Source: DASPLX01 sp035627375
Lineage (GTDB): Bacteria; Pseudomonadota; Gammaproteobacteria; Burkholderiales; Burkholderiaceae_D
Assembly: GCA_035627375.1 (NCBI GenBank)
Contig: DASPLX010000051.1
Location: 1-60,110 of the forward strand
Direction: 5' to 3'
Length of the DNA stretch: 60,110 nt
Numbering within the stretch: position 1 is the stretch's first letter; each line of letters begins with the position of its first letter. Of this stretch, positions 42,201 to 51,471 are shown piece after piece. The notes beneath the pieces were generated by a model. The model did not search any database. It saw only the letters and a program-made list of their open reading frames with translations, and had not been told where the DNA came from. Made by a program: the position numbers and the translations under genes.

Positions 42201-42941
42201 TCAGTGATCGACGATCGCCTTGCGCGCCGCGGCGATCCATTGCTGCTCTTCGTCGACGAAAGAGTTCTGGCGCTTGGCATCCTTCAGTATCTCGTTGAAG
42301 ACATGATTGGCCGCCTCATGCTGCCCGAGCCTGGCCAGCAGGTCGCCGTAGCGATAGCGCGCTTCCATGCCGACGTATGCCGGAACCAGTTCGCGATAGA
42401 TCGTGATCGCGCCGTCGGTGTCGCCCTGGCCGACCCGCAGGCGGGCTTCCAGGAGTCGGACTTCCGCCGGCCGCACGGAGGGCGCTTCCGCCTTGAGGCG
42501 GGCGACGGCGGCCGCCGCCTTGTCCCAACGGCCCGCTTCGACGCAGGCACGCGCCAGCTCGAACAGGATGGCGCCGTCCGCCGCGAACGCGCCTTGCAGG
42601 CAGCTTTCGTAGAGGCGGATCGCTTCCTCATGCATTTGGTGCGCGGAGCATTCGCGGGCGAGCGCGAGCTTGTTGTCGACGCTGCCGCAGACTTCCAGTT
42701 CCTCGGCGCGGCGCTTCAGATCGGCGTCCGGCTGCAAGGACTTGACCAGCCTGCGCGCCGCCTTGTGCGCATCGCGGTGCTCGCGCGAGCCGGGAAAGAC
42801 TTCGATGAAGTAATAGATCACGCATCCCAGGACCGGGAAACCCATGATGATGAAGATCCAGTAGGTGGGACGTCCGGTCTTCAGCGCGTGAATGACGAAG
42901 GACATCTGGATCACGAAAACGAGGCCGGCAACGATAGGCAT
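42201..42941 (-). CDS. Membrane-anchored TPR protein with PLD nuclease N-terminal-like segment
   Basis: The 246-residue protein opens with two membrane helices (VAGLVFVIQMSFVIHAL and YWIFIIMGFPVLGCVIYYFIE), an arrangement like the phospholipase-D-nuclease N-terminal domain. The soluble remainder is helical with tetratricopeptide-like repeats, e.g. ECSAHQMHEEAIRLYESCL and ARYRYGDLLARLGQHEAANH. It is therefore a cytosol- or periplasm-facing scaffold anchored by its N-terminus. ATG 42941 gives MPIVAG and is the only start that makes the first helix begin properly. The function is unknown. The gene is followed by DUF3052 and DUF1993 genes on the same strand. Confidence 0.8.
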   Translation of the reverse strand: MPIVAGLVFVIQMSFVIHALKTGRPTYWIFIIMGFPVLGCVIYYFIEVFPGSREHRDAHKAARRLVKSLQPDADLKRRAEELEVCGSVDNKLALARECSAHQMHEEAIRLYESCLQGAFAADGAILFELARACVEAGRWDKAAAAVARLKAEAPSVRPAEVRLLEARLRVGQGDTDGAITIYRELVPAYVGMEARYRYGDLLARLGQHEAANHVFNEILKDAKRQNSFVDEEQQWIAAARKAIVDH

Positions 42942-43054
42942 TGGGATGCTCCCCGGAGGTGTTTTTCTGTCCGGCGAGTGTATACCGGCGCTTGGCGGAA
43001 ACACAATACCGAAAACAGGAGAGGAGTGCCCCCTGTTTGAGTTCATAACAGCCT

Positions 43055-44500
43055 CTAGAGCATGAAGCCCAGGTCGCGCGTCGCGAAATTGCCGATGTTC
43101 GGGAACACGTCGGCGATCTGGCCATCGCTCAGGCCGAACCAGCGCGCCAGCGTCGCGCCGTACTGGTCGACCGAGATCGCGGGCAACAGGCTGCCGGAGC
43201 CGACATCCAGTTCGTGTCCGAGCCCTGTCGCGGGGAAATTGCCGTAGATGTCGCGGCCCCGGACCGCGCCCCCCACCACGAAATGATGCGCGCCCCAGCC
43301 GTGGTCGGTGCCGTCGCCGTTGCTGGTGAAGGTGCGGCCGAAATCGGATGCGGTGAACAGGGTGACCTGGCTGCGCATGTCGCCGCCGGGCAGCGTCGCG
43401 AGCGTATTGTCGAAATAGGCGAGGGCGTGGGCCAGCTTCGCCATCAGGTCGGCGTGCGAGGCGCGCTCGAAATCGTGCGTATCGAAGCCGCCCATGCTGA
43501 CGAAGAACACTTGGCGGCGCGCGCCGAGGCCGCCGCGGCCGGCGATGATGCGCGCCACCGTCTGCAATTGCGTCGCCAGCGAATTGTTGGCCGGCGCGCC
43601 GGTGTTCGGATTCGTGTATTGCCCCGGATTCGGCACGCCGGCGGCGCCGGCCGGCAGCATGGCGCCGGCCAGCACGGCTTGCGCATCGATCGAGCGTTTC
43701 ACGACGGCGGCATGTTCCTTTTCGAACAGGTTGCCGCGTTCGCCGGCGACGATGGCTTGCAGCGGGTTGGCGGCGGCCGGCGCGCCGAACAGCGAACCGG
43801 TCAGGCGGCCGATGGCGACCGCGCCGGCGGCGCCGATCTGGTATTGCTGCACGCTCTTCCCCGACAGGAATACCGCGTTGCCGGCGGCCGAGATGCAGGT
43901 GAAGATCGTGTTGCCGTTGGCGGAGGCGAGCAGATCGCCCATGCGTCCGCCCCAGCCGTTGGCCGCGCCTTCCGGCCGGCCCGCCTGCCAGGTCGATTGC
44001 TGGTCGTTGTGCGAGAACAGCTTGGGCGGCAGCGGCACGCTCGCGGCCTTGTACTGGGCCTTGGTGGTCGGCGCGAGCAGCGGCCCGACGTTCGCCACGA
44101 CGGCGGCGCGGCCGTTGTCGAACAAGTCTTTCAGGGCGCCCAGCTGCGGGTGCAGCGCGAACTCGCGGCCCGCCTGCGCCGTCGCCGGCACGATAGGCAG
44201 CACGCCGCCGGCGGCGCCCGGAGCAGGCAGGGCGATGGAACCGGCTTCGCTGGTCGTGCGCACGGTCTGATAGCTGTTCCAGGATGCCGGATCCGTCGCC
44301 AGCACGGTGTTCGCATGATCGTTGCCGCCGGCCATGAACAGGCAGACGATCGCCTTGTAATCGCTGCCGGCGGTCTGCGCGGCGGCCGCGCCGACGGTGG
44401 CGAGATTGAGCGCGAAGGGAGCGCCGGCGGATCCGACCGCCGACAGGATGGAAGCGGTGCGCAGGAAATGGCGGCGCGAGGCGTTGATCTTTTCGGACAT
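43055..44500 (-). CDS. DUF1501 family Tat-exported protein
   Basis: The 481-residue protein begins with a twin-arginine signal (SRRHFLRTASI at residues 8-18) followed by a hydrophobic stretch ending near AAAAQ, so it is exported folded. The mature part is DUF1501, a family related to alkaline-phosphatase-like/sulfatase folds: YKAIVCLFMAGGNDHANT near residue 48, LFSHNDQQSTWQ near 165, GRTFTSNGDGTDHGWGAHHF near 390. Candidate metal ligands (Asp, His) are abundant in that last stretch. It starts 17 bases after the DUF1800 gene on the same strand. Such pairs are common in bacteria, but no biochemical role is known to me. Confidence 0.9.
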   Translation of the reverse strand: MSEKINASRRHFLRTASILSAVGSAGAPFALNLATVGAAAAQTAGSDYKAIVCLFMAGGNDHANTVLATDPASWNSYQTVRTTSEAGSIALPAPGAAGGVLPIVPATAQAGREFALHPQLGALKDLFDNGRAAVVANVGPLLAPTTKAQYKAASVPLPPKLFSHNDQQSTWQAGRPEGAANGWGGRMGDLLASANGNTIFTCISAAGNAVFLSGKSVQQYQIGAAGAVAIGRLTGSLFGAPAAANPLQAIVAGERGNLFEKEHAAVVKRSIDAQAVLAGAMLPAGAAGVPNPGQYTNPNTGAPANNSLATQLQTVARIIAGRGGLGARRQVFFVSMGGFDTHDFERASHADLMAKLAHALAYFDNTLATLPGGDMRSQVTLFTASDFGRTFTSNGDGTDHGWGAHHFVVGGAVRGRDIYGNFPATGLGHELDVGSGSLLPAISVDQYGATLARWFGLSDGQIADVFPNIGNFATRDLGFML

Positions 44501-44517
44501 GGTCGGCTCCTGTCTTG

Positions 44518-46215
44518 TTATTTCTGCACCAGGTATTCGGGCGATGCCATCGTCAGAAAGATGGCGAGATACACGCGGTTCCTGCGCGCCGTCGCGGCGG
44601 CGTTGGCATCGGTGGTGGAGATCGCCACCGAATCGATGGCGGTCTTGATCTGGGCGCGCAGCGCCGCCGGCATCTGTCCCGCCGTCAGCAGCAGGTTGAC
44701 GTGATCGAGCAGCTTGTCGGAGGAGTCCGCGAGCGCGATCTCCGTGGCATAGTCGGCCTTGACGTCGCGCGCGCTGCCGACGCCGTTCGGAATCACGTCG
44801 CGCATGAAGTTCAGGTAGCCGACCACCGAGGTCTCGGCCGTGATCTGCATCTCCGGCGCCACCAGCCCGGCGTTCGCGATGCCGGTATTGGGCGGCACAT
44901 AGCCGGGACGATAGAAATTGAAGACCGAGGGCGAGCGCATCGGCGTCTGGCCGAGCGAGCTCAAGGGGTCGTCCAGGTTGCCGAGCAGGAAGCGGCCAGA
45001 GGCCGACTTCACGCCGAAGCTGCGCATCCAATGGCCCAGGCGCAGCACCGGTTCGCGCAGCTTGCCCGCGGCCGGATCGGCGAGGTTCGGATTGGCGCGC
45101 GCCTCGGCATCGAGCAGGATGGCGCGGATCACGGCTTTCATGTCCCCGCGCACGCCTTGGCCGTTGTTGGCGAAGGCGGCGGCGACGCGGGCCACGTATT
45201 GCGGGCTCGGGTTGCTGGTAACCAGCCGCTGGATCAATTGGCGGCCGATGAAGGGGCCGACGTTCGGATGGTGGAAGATGCGGTCGAGCGCGATCTTCAG
45301 GCTGGCTTCCGGGCTGGAGGTGCCGGCCGGCACCGTCGCGCCGAGGAAGGTCTTCTCCGACACCGAATGGAATTGCGGATAGCCTTGCATCGGCTTCCAG
45401 TCGCGGTCCGGATCGGCGTTGCCGCCGTAGAAGCGGCGGTCGCTCTTGTCCGGGCCGGCCCAGCTCCAGCCGGTGAAGACCTTGGCGAGGCCGGAAATGT
45501 CGGCATTGGTATACGTCTCGACCGGCTTGCCGTCGACGAGTTTTTGCGTGCCGTCCGGATTCAGTTCGTACAGGCCGATCGACATCAACTGCATGATTTC
45601 GCGCGCATAGTTTTCGTCGGGAACGCGGCTTCCGGATTCCTTCCGGTTGCGCAGCGAGGTCAGGTAGATGCCCATCATCGGATGCAGCGAGACGGCTTCC
45701 AGCAGTTCGCGGTAATTGCCGAAGGCATGGGCGGCGAGCGTGTCGTAATAGGAAGCGACGCCGCGCGGATAGTTGGCGACCATGCTGTCCTGGAGCGAGA
45801 CGACGAAGATCTGCGACAGCGCGAAGGTCACGCGCTGGCGCAAAGGGTCGTCGCCGGCCGCCGCCTGCTGCCAGAACGATTCGAAAAAGTGGCTTTGGTT
45901 GAGGCTGCTTCCGGCCGGCAGCGTCGAGGCGATGCCGTCCATGTAGGCGCGATGCGACTTCCGCGGCTTGTCGAATTGATCGTCGATCCAGGCCGGGATG
46001 CCGGAGGCCGTGATGGCGGAAATGTCGGTGGCGGTCGGCCCGAAGCTGGCCTGGGCCAGCAGGCGCGAGGCTTGGGCCGGGGTCGGCGGCTCGGTGGCGG
46101 TGGAGCCTGTCCCGGCGGTCGTGCCGGAAGAGCCGGTGCCGCTTCCGCTGCCGCAGGCGTTGAGCATGGCCAAGGCCGCAACGGCGAGCGCCCGGCGCAA
46201 TGAGCGAAGTTGCAT
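44518..46215 (-). CDS. DUF1800 family lipoprotein
   Basis: The 565-residue protein has a lipoprotein signal with lipobox LNAC at residues 18-21, followed by a Gly/Ser/Thr-rich linker (about 22-45). The rest is DUF1800: ASRLLAQASFGPTATDI near residue 50, RVTFALSQIFVVS near 128, PDENYAREIMQLMSIGLYEL near 200 and ALDRIFHHPNVGPFIGRQLIQR near 310, abbreviated here. It is helical and probably sits in the outer membrane or its inner leaflet. It lies just upstream of the DUF1501 gene, so the two are likely one secreted system. The function is unknown. Confidence 0.9.
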   Translation of the reverse strand: MQLRSLRRALAVAALAMLNACGSGSGTGSSGTTAGTGSTATEPPTPAQASRLLAQASFGPTATDISAITASGIPAWIDDQFDKPRKSHRAYMDGIASTLPAGSSLNQSHFFESFWQQAAAGDDPLRQRVTFALSQIFVVSLQDSMVANYPRGVASYYDTLAAHAFGNYRELLEAVSLHPMMGIYLTSLRNRKESGSRVPDENYAREIMQLMSIGLYELNPDGTQKLVDGKPVETYTNADISGLAKVFTGWSWAGPDKSDRRFYGGNADPDRDWKPMQGYPQFHSVSEKTFLGATVPAGTSSPEASLKIALDRIFHHPNVGPFIGRQLIQRLVTSNPSPQYVARVAAAFANNGQGVRGDMKAVIRAILLDAEARANPNLADPAAGKLREPVLRLGHWMRSFGVKSASGRFLLGNLDDPLSSLGQTPMRSPSVFNFYRPGYVPPNTGIANAGLVAPEMQITAETSVVGYLNFMRDVIPNGVGSARDVKADYATEIALADSSDKLLDHVNLLLTAGQMPAALRAQIKTAIDSVAISTTDANAAATARRNRVYLAIFLTMASPEYLVQK

Positions 46216-46375
46216 GATCGATCCCGTCCCGTCTTGTTGTTGGTCGTCGAAGGCAAACAGCCCGACGATGATGAACGGAAAAGATGCAAGGAATTGTTTC
46301 GCCCAGGTTACATTCGCTGCGAAATGTAAGACGCCGCCGGGCGAGATGCTGCCTGGCGAGCGGACGGAGTTTGCG

Positions 46376-47578
46376 CTAAGCGGCGGCCGTGCCGGGGCGT
46401 GTGGCTGTTTCTACCGCCGCCCGCATCCGAGCCAAGCCCCGGTCGAGCATGTCTTTCGGACAAGCGAAATTCAGGCGCAGGAAGCCCGGCCGGCCGAAGG
46501 GCGCGCCGTCGCTCAAGCCGACGCCCCATCGCTCGAACCAAGCATGGGCATTGCCGACCGACTGCTCGATGCGGCGCGCATCGATCCAGGTCAGATAGGT
46601 CGCTTCCGGATGGGTATGCGGCAAGCCCATGGCGTCGAGCGCTTGCGACACGGCGTCGCGATTGGCGCGCAACCGGGCCAGCAATTCCCGGCGCCACGAG
46701 TCGCCGTCGCGCAAGGCGGCCAGCAGGGCGGTGAAGCCGAGGCCGCAGGGATCGGGCACCAATCCTTGCATGGCCGCGCCGAAGCGGGCCCGCAGATCCG
46801 CGTCGGGGATGATCGCCCAGGCGATGCCGAGGCCGGCGATGTTATAGGTCTTGCCGGGGCCGTTCAACGTGATCGTGCGCGGCAAGAGGCGCGGCGCGTG
46901 GTCCGCGAGCGCCGCGGCGAACGGCAGGTGCGTCGTCGTGCCGTCGAGGATCAGGTCGCAATGCACTTCGTCGCTGCAGACATGCAGATCGTGCCGGTCG
47001 CAGAAAGCGGCCAGCCGGGCAAGCTCGGCGCGGGTGAACGGCCGGCCGATCGGGTTGTGCGGATGGCATAGCAGCAGCAGGCGGGTATCGGCGGTGACGG
47101 ATGCTTCCAGCAGTTCGAAGTCGATAGCGTATCGCAGGCCGTCGGGGCCATCCTGCTTCAACGGCACATCGATCAGCCCGCGTCCCTGGTGGGCGGGGGC
47201 GGCGAGGAAGGGCGGATAGACCGGAGAGAACGAAATCGCCGTCTCGTGCGCGGCGCAGCAGGCCTTGACCGCGAGATTGATGCCGAGGACCAGCCCCGGC
47301 AGCCAGACGATCCAGTCCGGATCGATGTTCCAGCTGTAATGGCGGCGGTGATGGTCGACCAGCGCGCCCGGCAATTCGTGCGGCGGATTCATATAACCGA
47401 AACAGGCGTGCTCGACATGCGCCTGCAGGGCGGCGCGGATGGCCGGCGCGACAGGAAAATCCATGTCGGCGACCCACAGCGGAATCACGTCCCGGCCGCG
47501 GTATTTTTCCCATTTGATGGCGGACCAGGCGAGGCGGTCGCCGATGCCGTCGAAATTCGTTGCAGGATCTTCTTTCAT
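46376..47578 (-). CDS. PatB/MalY-like PLP-dependent cystathionine beta-lyase/aminotransferase
   Basis: The 400-residue protein has the fold-type I aminotransferase layout of the MalY/PatB group: PLWVADMDFPVAPAI near residue 33, GYMNPPHEL near 60, LLCHPHNPIGRPF near 165 with the PLP-binding Asn, SDEVHCDL near 200 (Asp for the pyridine nitrogen) and the Schiff-base Lys in GPGKTYNIAGLG near 243. Likely C-S beta-lyase acting on cysteine-type substrates. The start is ATG 47578 (MKEDPATNFDG). It diverges from a GntR-FCD regulator, and a palindrome at 47631-47640 in the shared gap suggests regulation by that protein. Confidence 0.88.
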   Translation of the reverse strand: MKEDPATNFDGIGDRLAWSAIKWEKYRGRDVIPLWVADMDFPVAPAIRAALQAHVEHACFGYMNPPHELPGALVDHHRRHYSWNIDPDWIVWLPGLVLGINLAVKACCAAHETAISFSPVYPPFLAAPAHQGRGLIDVPLKQDGPDGLRYAIDFELLEASVTADTRLLLLCHPHNPIGRPFTRAELARLAAFCDRHDLHVCSDEVHCDLILDGTTTHLPFAAALADHAPRLLPRTITLNGPGKTYNIAGLGIAWAIIPDADLRARFGAAMQGLVPDPCGLGFTALLAALRDGDSWRRELLARLRANRDAVSQALDAMGLPHTHPEATYLTWIDARRIEQSVGNAHAWFERWGVGLSDGAPFGRPGFLRLNFACPKDMLDRGLARMRAAVETATRPGTAAA

Positions 47579-47630
47579 ATTTCCTCTCCACGGCAAATCG
47601 CCGCCGCCGATAAAGTGCCACAAACAAAAC

Positions 47631-47640
47631 TGACATGTCA
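47631..47640. promoter_or_regulatory. Candidate GntR operator
   Basis: TGACATGTCA is a perfect ten-base palindrome in the 137-base divergent gap between the PatB-like gene and the GntR-family gene, 53 bases upstream of the former's ATG. FCD-type GntR proteins often bind such short TG-N-CA palindromes. Confidence 0.5.
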
Positions 47641-47715
47641 AAAGATTGCAGCGCTCTCGCCCCCAACTGAATTACAATGCCGTCCATTTGATTCCGATCT
47701 GGCGCTTTCCGGCAC

Positions 47716-48414
47716 ATGGCTACCACACGTCCGCAATCGGCGGAAATCGAACCCCTGATGGTCGATCAGGCGTATGCGCTGATCAGACACGATATCCTGA
47801 CCTGCAAGCTGACTCCCGGCGCTTCCATTTCCGAAAGCCTGCTCGCGGAACGCTACGGCTTCGGCAAGGCGCCGATCCGGGCGGCCCTGTCGCGCCTGAA
47901 GCAGGAGGGTTTGGTCCATTCATCGCCGCGCCGCAGCTACATCGTCACGCCGATCACGCTGCGCGATGTGCACGAGCTGTACGAGCTGCGGCTGGTGCTG
48001 GAGCCGGCTTGCTGCCGGCTTGCGGCCGGCAAGGTCGATGCGACGCACCTGGCGCAGCTCGACGCGATCTGCAAGCTCGGCTACACGCCCGGCGATCCGG
48101 ACAGCACGCTGCGCTTCCTCGACGCCAACCAGCGTTTCCACCTGACGGTGGCGCAGGCGACCGGCAACCGCCGCCTGTTGCGCATGCTGGCCCAGGTGCT
48201 CGATGAAATGACGCGCGTGATGCATATCGGCCTCGGCGAGCGCAACCGCAACGCCGAGATGCAGCACGAGCACGCCAGCCTGCTGGAAGCGCTGCAGGCG
48301 GGCGACGGCAAACAGGCCGCGGACCTGTGCGAGGAGCAGATCGTGGCTTCGCGCGACATGGTGATCAGCGCCATCCTGAACAGTCCGGAACTGCTCAATA
48401 CGCCGATCGGATAA
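47716..48414 (+). CDS. GntR-family transcriptional regulator (FCD domain)
   Basis: The 232-residue protein has a GntR winged helix (about 18-85, with LLAERYGFGKAPIRAALSRL) and a helical C-terminal FCD domain (about 90-225) with likely metal/ligand-binding residues in FLDANQRFHLTV and a His in HEHASLLEAL. FCD regulators bind small organic or amino acids. It diverges from the PatB-like lyase gene, the probable target. The ATG at 47716 follows a non-ideal ribosome site (GCGCTTTCCGGC). It is closed by a strong terminator at 48415-48442. Confidence 0.92.
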   Translation: MATTRPQSAEIEPLMVDQAYALIRHDILTCKLTPGASISESLLAERYGFGKAPIRAALSRLKQEGLVHSSPRRSYIVTPITLRDVHELYELRLVLEPACCRLAAGKVDATHLAQLDAICKLGYTPGDPDSTLRFLDANQRFHLTVAQATGNRRLLRMLAQVLDEMTRVMHIGLGERNRNAEMQHEHASLLEALQAGDGKQAADLCEEQIVASRDMVISAILNSPELLNTPIG

Positions 48415-48442
48415 AAAAAGCCGCTTGTCGAAGCGGCTTTTT
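48415..48442. terminator. Bidirectional intrinsic terminator
   Basis: A-tract, stem AAGCCGCTT, loop GTCG, stem AAGCGGCTT, T-tract. It directly follows the GntR stop codon and lies 20 bases from the 3' end of the convergent DUF6249 gene, so it can serve both strands. Confidence 0.88.
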
Positions 48443-48462
48443 CTTGGCGCGAGCGGACGCGG

Positions 48463-48840
48463 CTATTTCTCCTCGCGCCCGTCCAGCTTCCACATCAGCA
48501 GGAAGCCGAGCCCGAGCAGCAGCGGGATCATGGCGATGCCCCAGCGCTGCTGCATGCTCTCGCCGCCGGAGAGGAACATGATCAGCATGCCTAGGCCGAG
48601 CGCGGTCAGCACGATGCCGGTGCGCAGCGGCGACTTGCCGCGCGACGCCGTGTCCTGCAGGCTCTTGAGCATTTCCGGCGGCACTTGCTGGCCCTTGTCG
48701 ACCATGTGCTCGATCGTTTCGCGCAACATCGTCACCCGGTGAGCCTTGTAGAGCAGCACGGCGATCAGGATGATGGCCGGCATGCCGAAAATCAGCGATA
48801 CGGCCACCAGGCCGGTCAGGTCGTGGACTCCCTCGAACAT
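48463..48840 (-). CDS. DUF6249 family membrane protein
   Basis: The 125-residue protein has three predicted membrane helices: LTGLVAVSLIFGMPAIILIAV (in part VAVSLIFGMPAIILIAVLL) at residues 8-32, TGIVLTALGLGMLIMFLSGG near 75 and IAMIPLLLGLGFLLMWKL near 100. Between the first and second is a charged cytosolic helix with EHMVDKGQQVPPEML, a feature of DUF6249. It may act as a small envelope stress or anchor protein, but no function is known. It follows the decarboxylase gene on the same strand after 59 bases, with a hairpin in between, and ends opposite the shared terminator. Confidence 0.82.
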   Translation of the reverse strand: MFEGVHDLTGLVAVSLIFGMPAIILIAVLLYKAHRVTMLRETIEHMVDKGQQVPPEMLKSLQDTASRGKSPLRTGIVLTALGLGMLIMFLSGGESMQQRWGIAMIPLLLGLGFLLMWKLDGREEK

Positions 48841-48869
48841 GTTGTTGTCTCCCTGTTGGTGTTGTCAGT

Positions 48870-48885
48870 GCCGCCCGCGGGCGGC
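48870..48885 (-). terminator. GC-rich hairpin after the decarboxylase gene
   Basis: GCCGCCCGCGGGCGGC is a perfect palindrome in the 59-base gap between the decarboxylase stop and the DUF6249 start. There is no U-tract, so termination would be weak or Rho-assisted; it may instead separate expression of the two genes. Confidence 0.35.
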
Positions 48886-48899
48886 GTTTCGTTGCTCGC

Positions 48900-51149
48900 T
48901 TACTTGACGCAGTCGACGAAATAGCCGCGCTTGCCGTCGATGTCGCTGGTCACGAGGCCATGGACGTCGGTCTCGAAGCCCGGGAATTTCTCGTTGAAGT
49001 CGCGCGCGAACTTCAGGTAGTCGACGATCGTCTTGTTGAAGCGCTCGCCCGGGATCAGGAGCGGAATGCCGGGCGGGTAGGGCGTCAGCAGGATCGCCGT
49101 GACGCGGCCTTCCAGTTCATCGATCGCCACCCGTTCGATCTCGCGGTGCGCCATCTTGGCGAAGGCGTCGGACGGCTTCATGGCCGGCTGCATGTCGGAC
49201 AGGTACATCTCGGTGGTCAGGCGCGCCACGTCGTAGGCCTTGTACATGTCGTGGATCTGCTGGCACAGATCGCGCAGGCCGATGCGCTCGTAGCGCGGAT
49301 TGGCCGCCGCGAATTCCGGCAGGATGCGCCACATCGGCTGGTTCTTGTCGTAGTCGTCCTTGAACTGCTGGAGCGCGGTCAAGAGCGTGTTCCAGCGGCC
49401 CTTGGTGATGCCGATGGTGAACATGATGAAGAACGAGTACAGGCCGGCCTTCTCGTCGATGACGCCGTGCTCGGCCAGGTACTTGGTGACGATCGATGCC
49501 GGGATGCCGGTGGCGTCGAACTTGCCGTCGAGCGCGAGGCCGGGCGTGACGATGGTGGCCTTGATCGGGTCGAGCATGTTGAAGCCCGGCGCCAGCTTGC
49601 CGAAGCCGTGCCAGTCGTCCTCCGCGCGGATCATCCAGTCCTCGCGCGAGCCGACGCCTTCCTCCGCGAATTCGTCCGGCCCCCACACTTGGAACCACCA
49701 GTCCTGGCCCCATTCCTGGTCGACCTTCTTCATCGCGCGGCGGAAATCGAGCGCTTCCAGGATGCTTTCCTCGACCAGCGCGGTGCCGCCCGGCGGCTCC
49801 ATCATCGCGGCGGCGATGTCGCAGGAGGCGATGATCGCGTACTGCGGCGAGGTGGAGGTGTGCATCAGGTAGGCTTCGTTGAAGGTGTCCTGGTCGAGCT
49901 TGACCTTCTCGGAGTCGCGCACCAGGATCTGCGAGGCCTGCGACAGGCCGGCCAGCAGCTTATGCGTCGATTGCGTCGAGAAGATCAGCGATTCCTTCGG
50001 CCGCGGGCGATCCTTGCCGATCGCATGCATGTCCTTGTAGAAATCATGGAAGGTCGCGTGCGGCAGCCAGGCTTCGTCGAAGTGCAGCGTATCGATCTGG
50101 CCGTCGAGCATTTCCTTGATGGTTTCGACGTTGTACAGCACGCCGTCGTAGGTCGATTGCGTGATGGTCAGGATGCGCGGTTTCTTGTTCTTCGCCTCGC
50201 GCGCGAACGGATTGGCCTCGATCTTCTTTTGGATGTTTTCCGGCTTGAACTCCTCGAGCGGGATCGGGCCGATGATGCCGAGATGGTTGCGGGTCGGCAT
50301 CAGGAACACCGGGATCGCGCCGGTCATGATGATCGAGTGCAGGATCGATTTGTGGCAGTTGCGGTCGACCACCACGATGTCGCCGGGGCCGACGGTCGAG
50401 TGCCAGACCATCTTGTTCGATGTCGAGGTGCCGTTGGTGACGAAATAGCAGTGGTCGGCATTGAAGATGCGCGCGGCGTTGCGCTCGGAAGCGGCGACCG
50501 GGCCGGTATGGTCGAGCAACTGGCCGAGTTCTTCCACCGCGTTGCAGACATCGGCGCGCAGCATGTTCTCGCCGAAGAACTGGTGGAACATCTGGCCGAT
50601 CGGCGATTTCAGGAAGGCCACGCCGCCCGAGTGGCCGGGGCAATGCCAGGAATAGGAACCGTCCTTGGCGTAATGCACCAGCGCGCGGAAGAACGGCGGC
50701 GCCAGGCCGTCGAGATAGGATTTGGCTTCGCGGATGATGTGGCGCGCCACGAATTCCGGCGTGTCCTCGAACATGTGGATGAAGCCGTGCAGCTCGCGCA
50801 GGATGTCGTTCGGAATATGGCGCGACGTGCGGGTCTCGCCGTACAGGTAGATCGGGATGTCGGCGTTCTTGTAGCGGATTTCCTCGACGAAGGCGCGCAG
50901 GGCCTTGAGCGCGGTATCGGTTTCTTCCGAGCTGCCGCCGCCGAATTCCTCGTCGTCGATCGACAGGATGAAGGCCGAGGCGCGCGATTGCTGCTGCGCG
51001 AATTGCGACAGGTCGCCGTAGCTGGTCACGCCCAGGACTTCCATGCCCTCGTTCTCGATGGCCTCGGCCAGCGCGCGGATGCCGAGGCCCGACGTGTTCT
51101 CGGAACGGAAGTCTTCGTCGATGATGACGATGGGAAAGCGGAATTTCAT
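48900..51149 (-). CDS. Arginine/lysine/ornithine decarboxylase (biodegradative type)
   Basis: PLP-dependent amino acid decarboxylase of 749 residues, close in length to E. coli AdiA/CadA-class enzymes. Domains: an N-terminal wing (about 1-135), the aspartate-aminotransferase-like core with WHCPGHSGG near residue 165, VTNGTSTSNKMVWHS near 235, HFDEAWLPHATF near 345 and the PLP lysine in STQSTHKLLAGLSQ near 397, and a C-terminal domain with LLTPYPPGIPLLIPGE near 700. Which of the three amino acids is used cannot be told. These enzymes consume protons for acid resistance and feed polyamine synthesis. The ATG at 51149 has AGGAGA upstream. Confidence 0.93.
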   Translation of the reverse strand: MKFRFPIVIIDEDFRSENTSGLGIRALAEAIENEGMEVLGVTSYGDLSQFAQQQSRASAFILSIDDEEFGGGSSEETDTALKALRAFVEEIRYKNADIPIYLYGETRTSRHIPNDILRELHGFIHMFEDTPEFVARHIIREAKSYLDGLAPPFFRALVHYAKDGSYSWHCPGHSGGVAFLKSPIGQMFHQFFGENMLRADVCNAVEELGQLLDHTGPVAASERNAARIFNADHCYFVTNGTSTSNKMVWHSTVGPGDIVVVDRNCHKSILHSIIMTGAIPVFLMPTRNHLGIIGPIPLEEFKPENIQKKIEANPFAREAKNKKPRILTITQSTYDGVLYNVETIKEMLDGQIDTLHFDEAWLPHATFHDFYKDMHAIGKDRPRPKESLIFSTQSTHKLLAGLSQASQILVRDSEKVKLDQDTFNEAYLMHTSTSPQYAIIASCDIAAAMMEPPGGTALVEESILEALDFRRAMKKVDQEWGQDWWFQVWGPDEFAEEGVGSREDWMIRAEDDWHGFGKLAPGFNMLDPIKATIVTPGLALDGKFDATGIPASIVTKYLAEHGVIDEKAGLYSFFIMFTIGITKGRWNTLLTALQQFKDDYDKNQPMWRILPEFAAANPRYERIGLRDLCQQIHDMYKAYDVARLTTEMYLSDMQPAMKPSDAFAKMAHREIERVAIDELEGRVTAILLTPYPPGIPLLIPGERFNKTIVDYLKFARDFNEKFPGFETDVHGLVTSDIDGKRGYFVDCVK

Positions 51150-51471
51150 GAAGGTCTCCTGAAAAGTGAAAACCGGAGACGATTTCGAGTCGCGAAGCCT
51201 GCTCCGGGGAGACGCCTGGGCGGGGAAGCTTGCGCGCCGAAAAATGGAAAAGCGGCATTGTCGCAGATATTGCGGATCCTATGCGATAAAACCGGCGTCG
51301 GCGGCGCGGAATGTGGCGGCAAAGAAGAATATTGTCAAAATTGCCTCATTCGGTCCCGGCGCCCGGCGGGCGCGCCGGGCAGGCCCCTAAGGGTTATTGA
51401 TGCAATTGCTGTTCCGTTCAATGCCCCTGCCTCGGCGCAGCGGCATGAAAGCCGTCTCTAGCATGGCCTCT
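51150..51471. other. Intergenic region between decarboxylase and folA
   Basis: About 320 bases without a gene. It carries the upstream region of the decarboxylase gene, with A/T-rich patches around 51320-51345 that may hold its promoter, and one GC-rich hairpin (51361-51380). I see nothing else. Confidence 0.7.
51361..51380 (-). terminator. GC-rich hairpin downstream of folA
   Basis: GCCCGGCG-N4-CGCCGGGC is an eight-pair stem with a four-base loop, about 90 bases past the folA stop. It lacks a U-tract. It could end folA transcription with Rho help. Confidence 0.35.
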
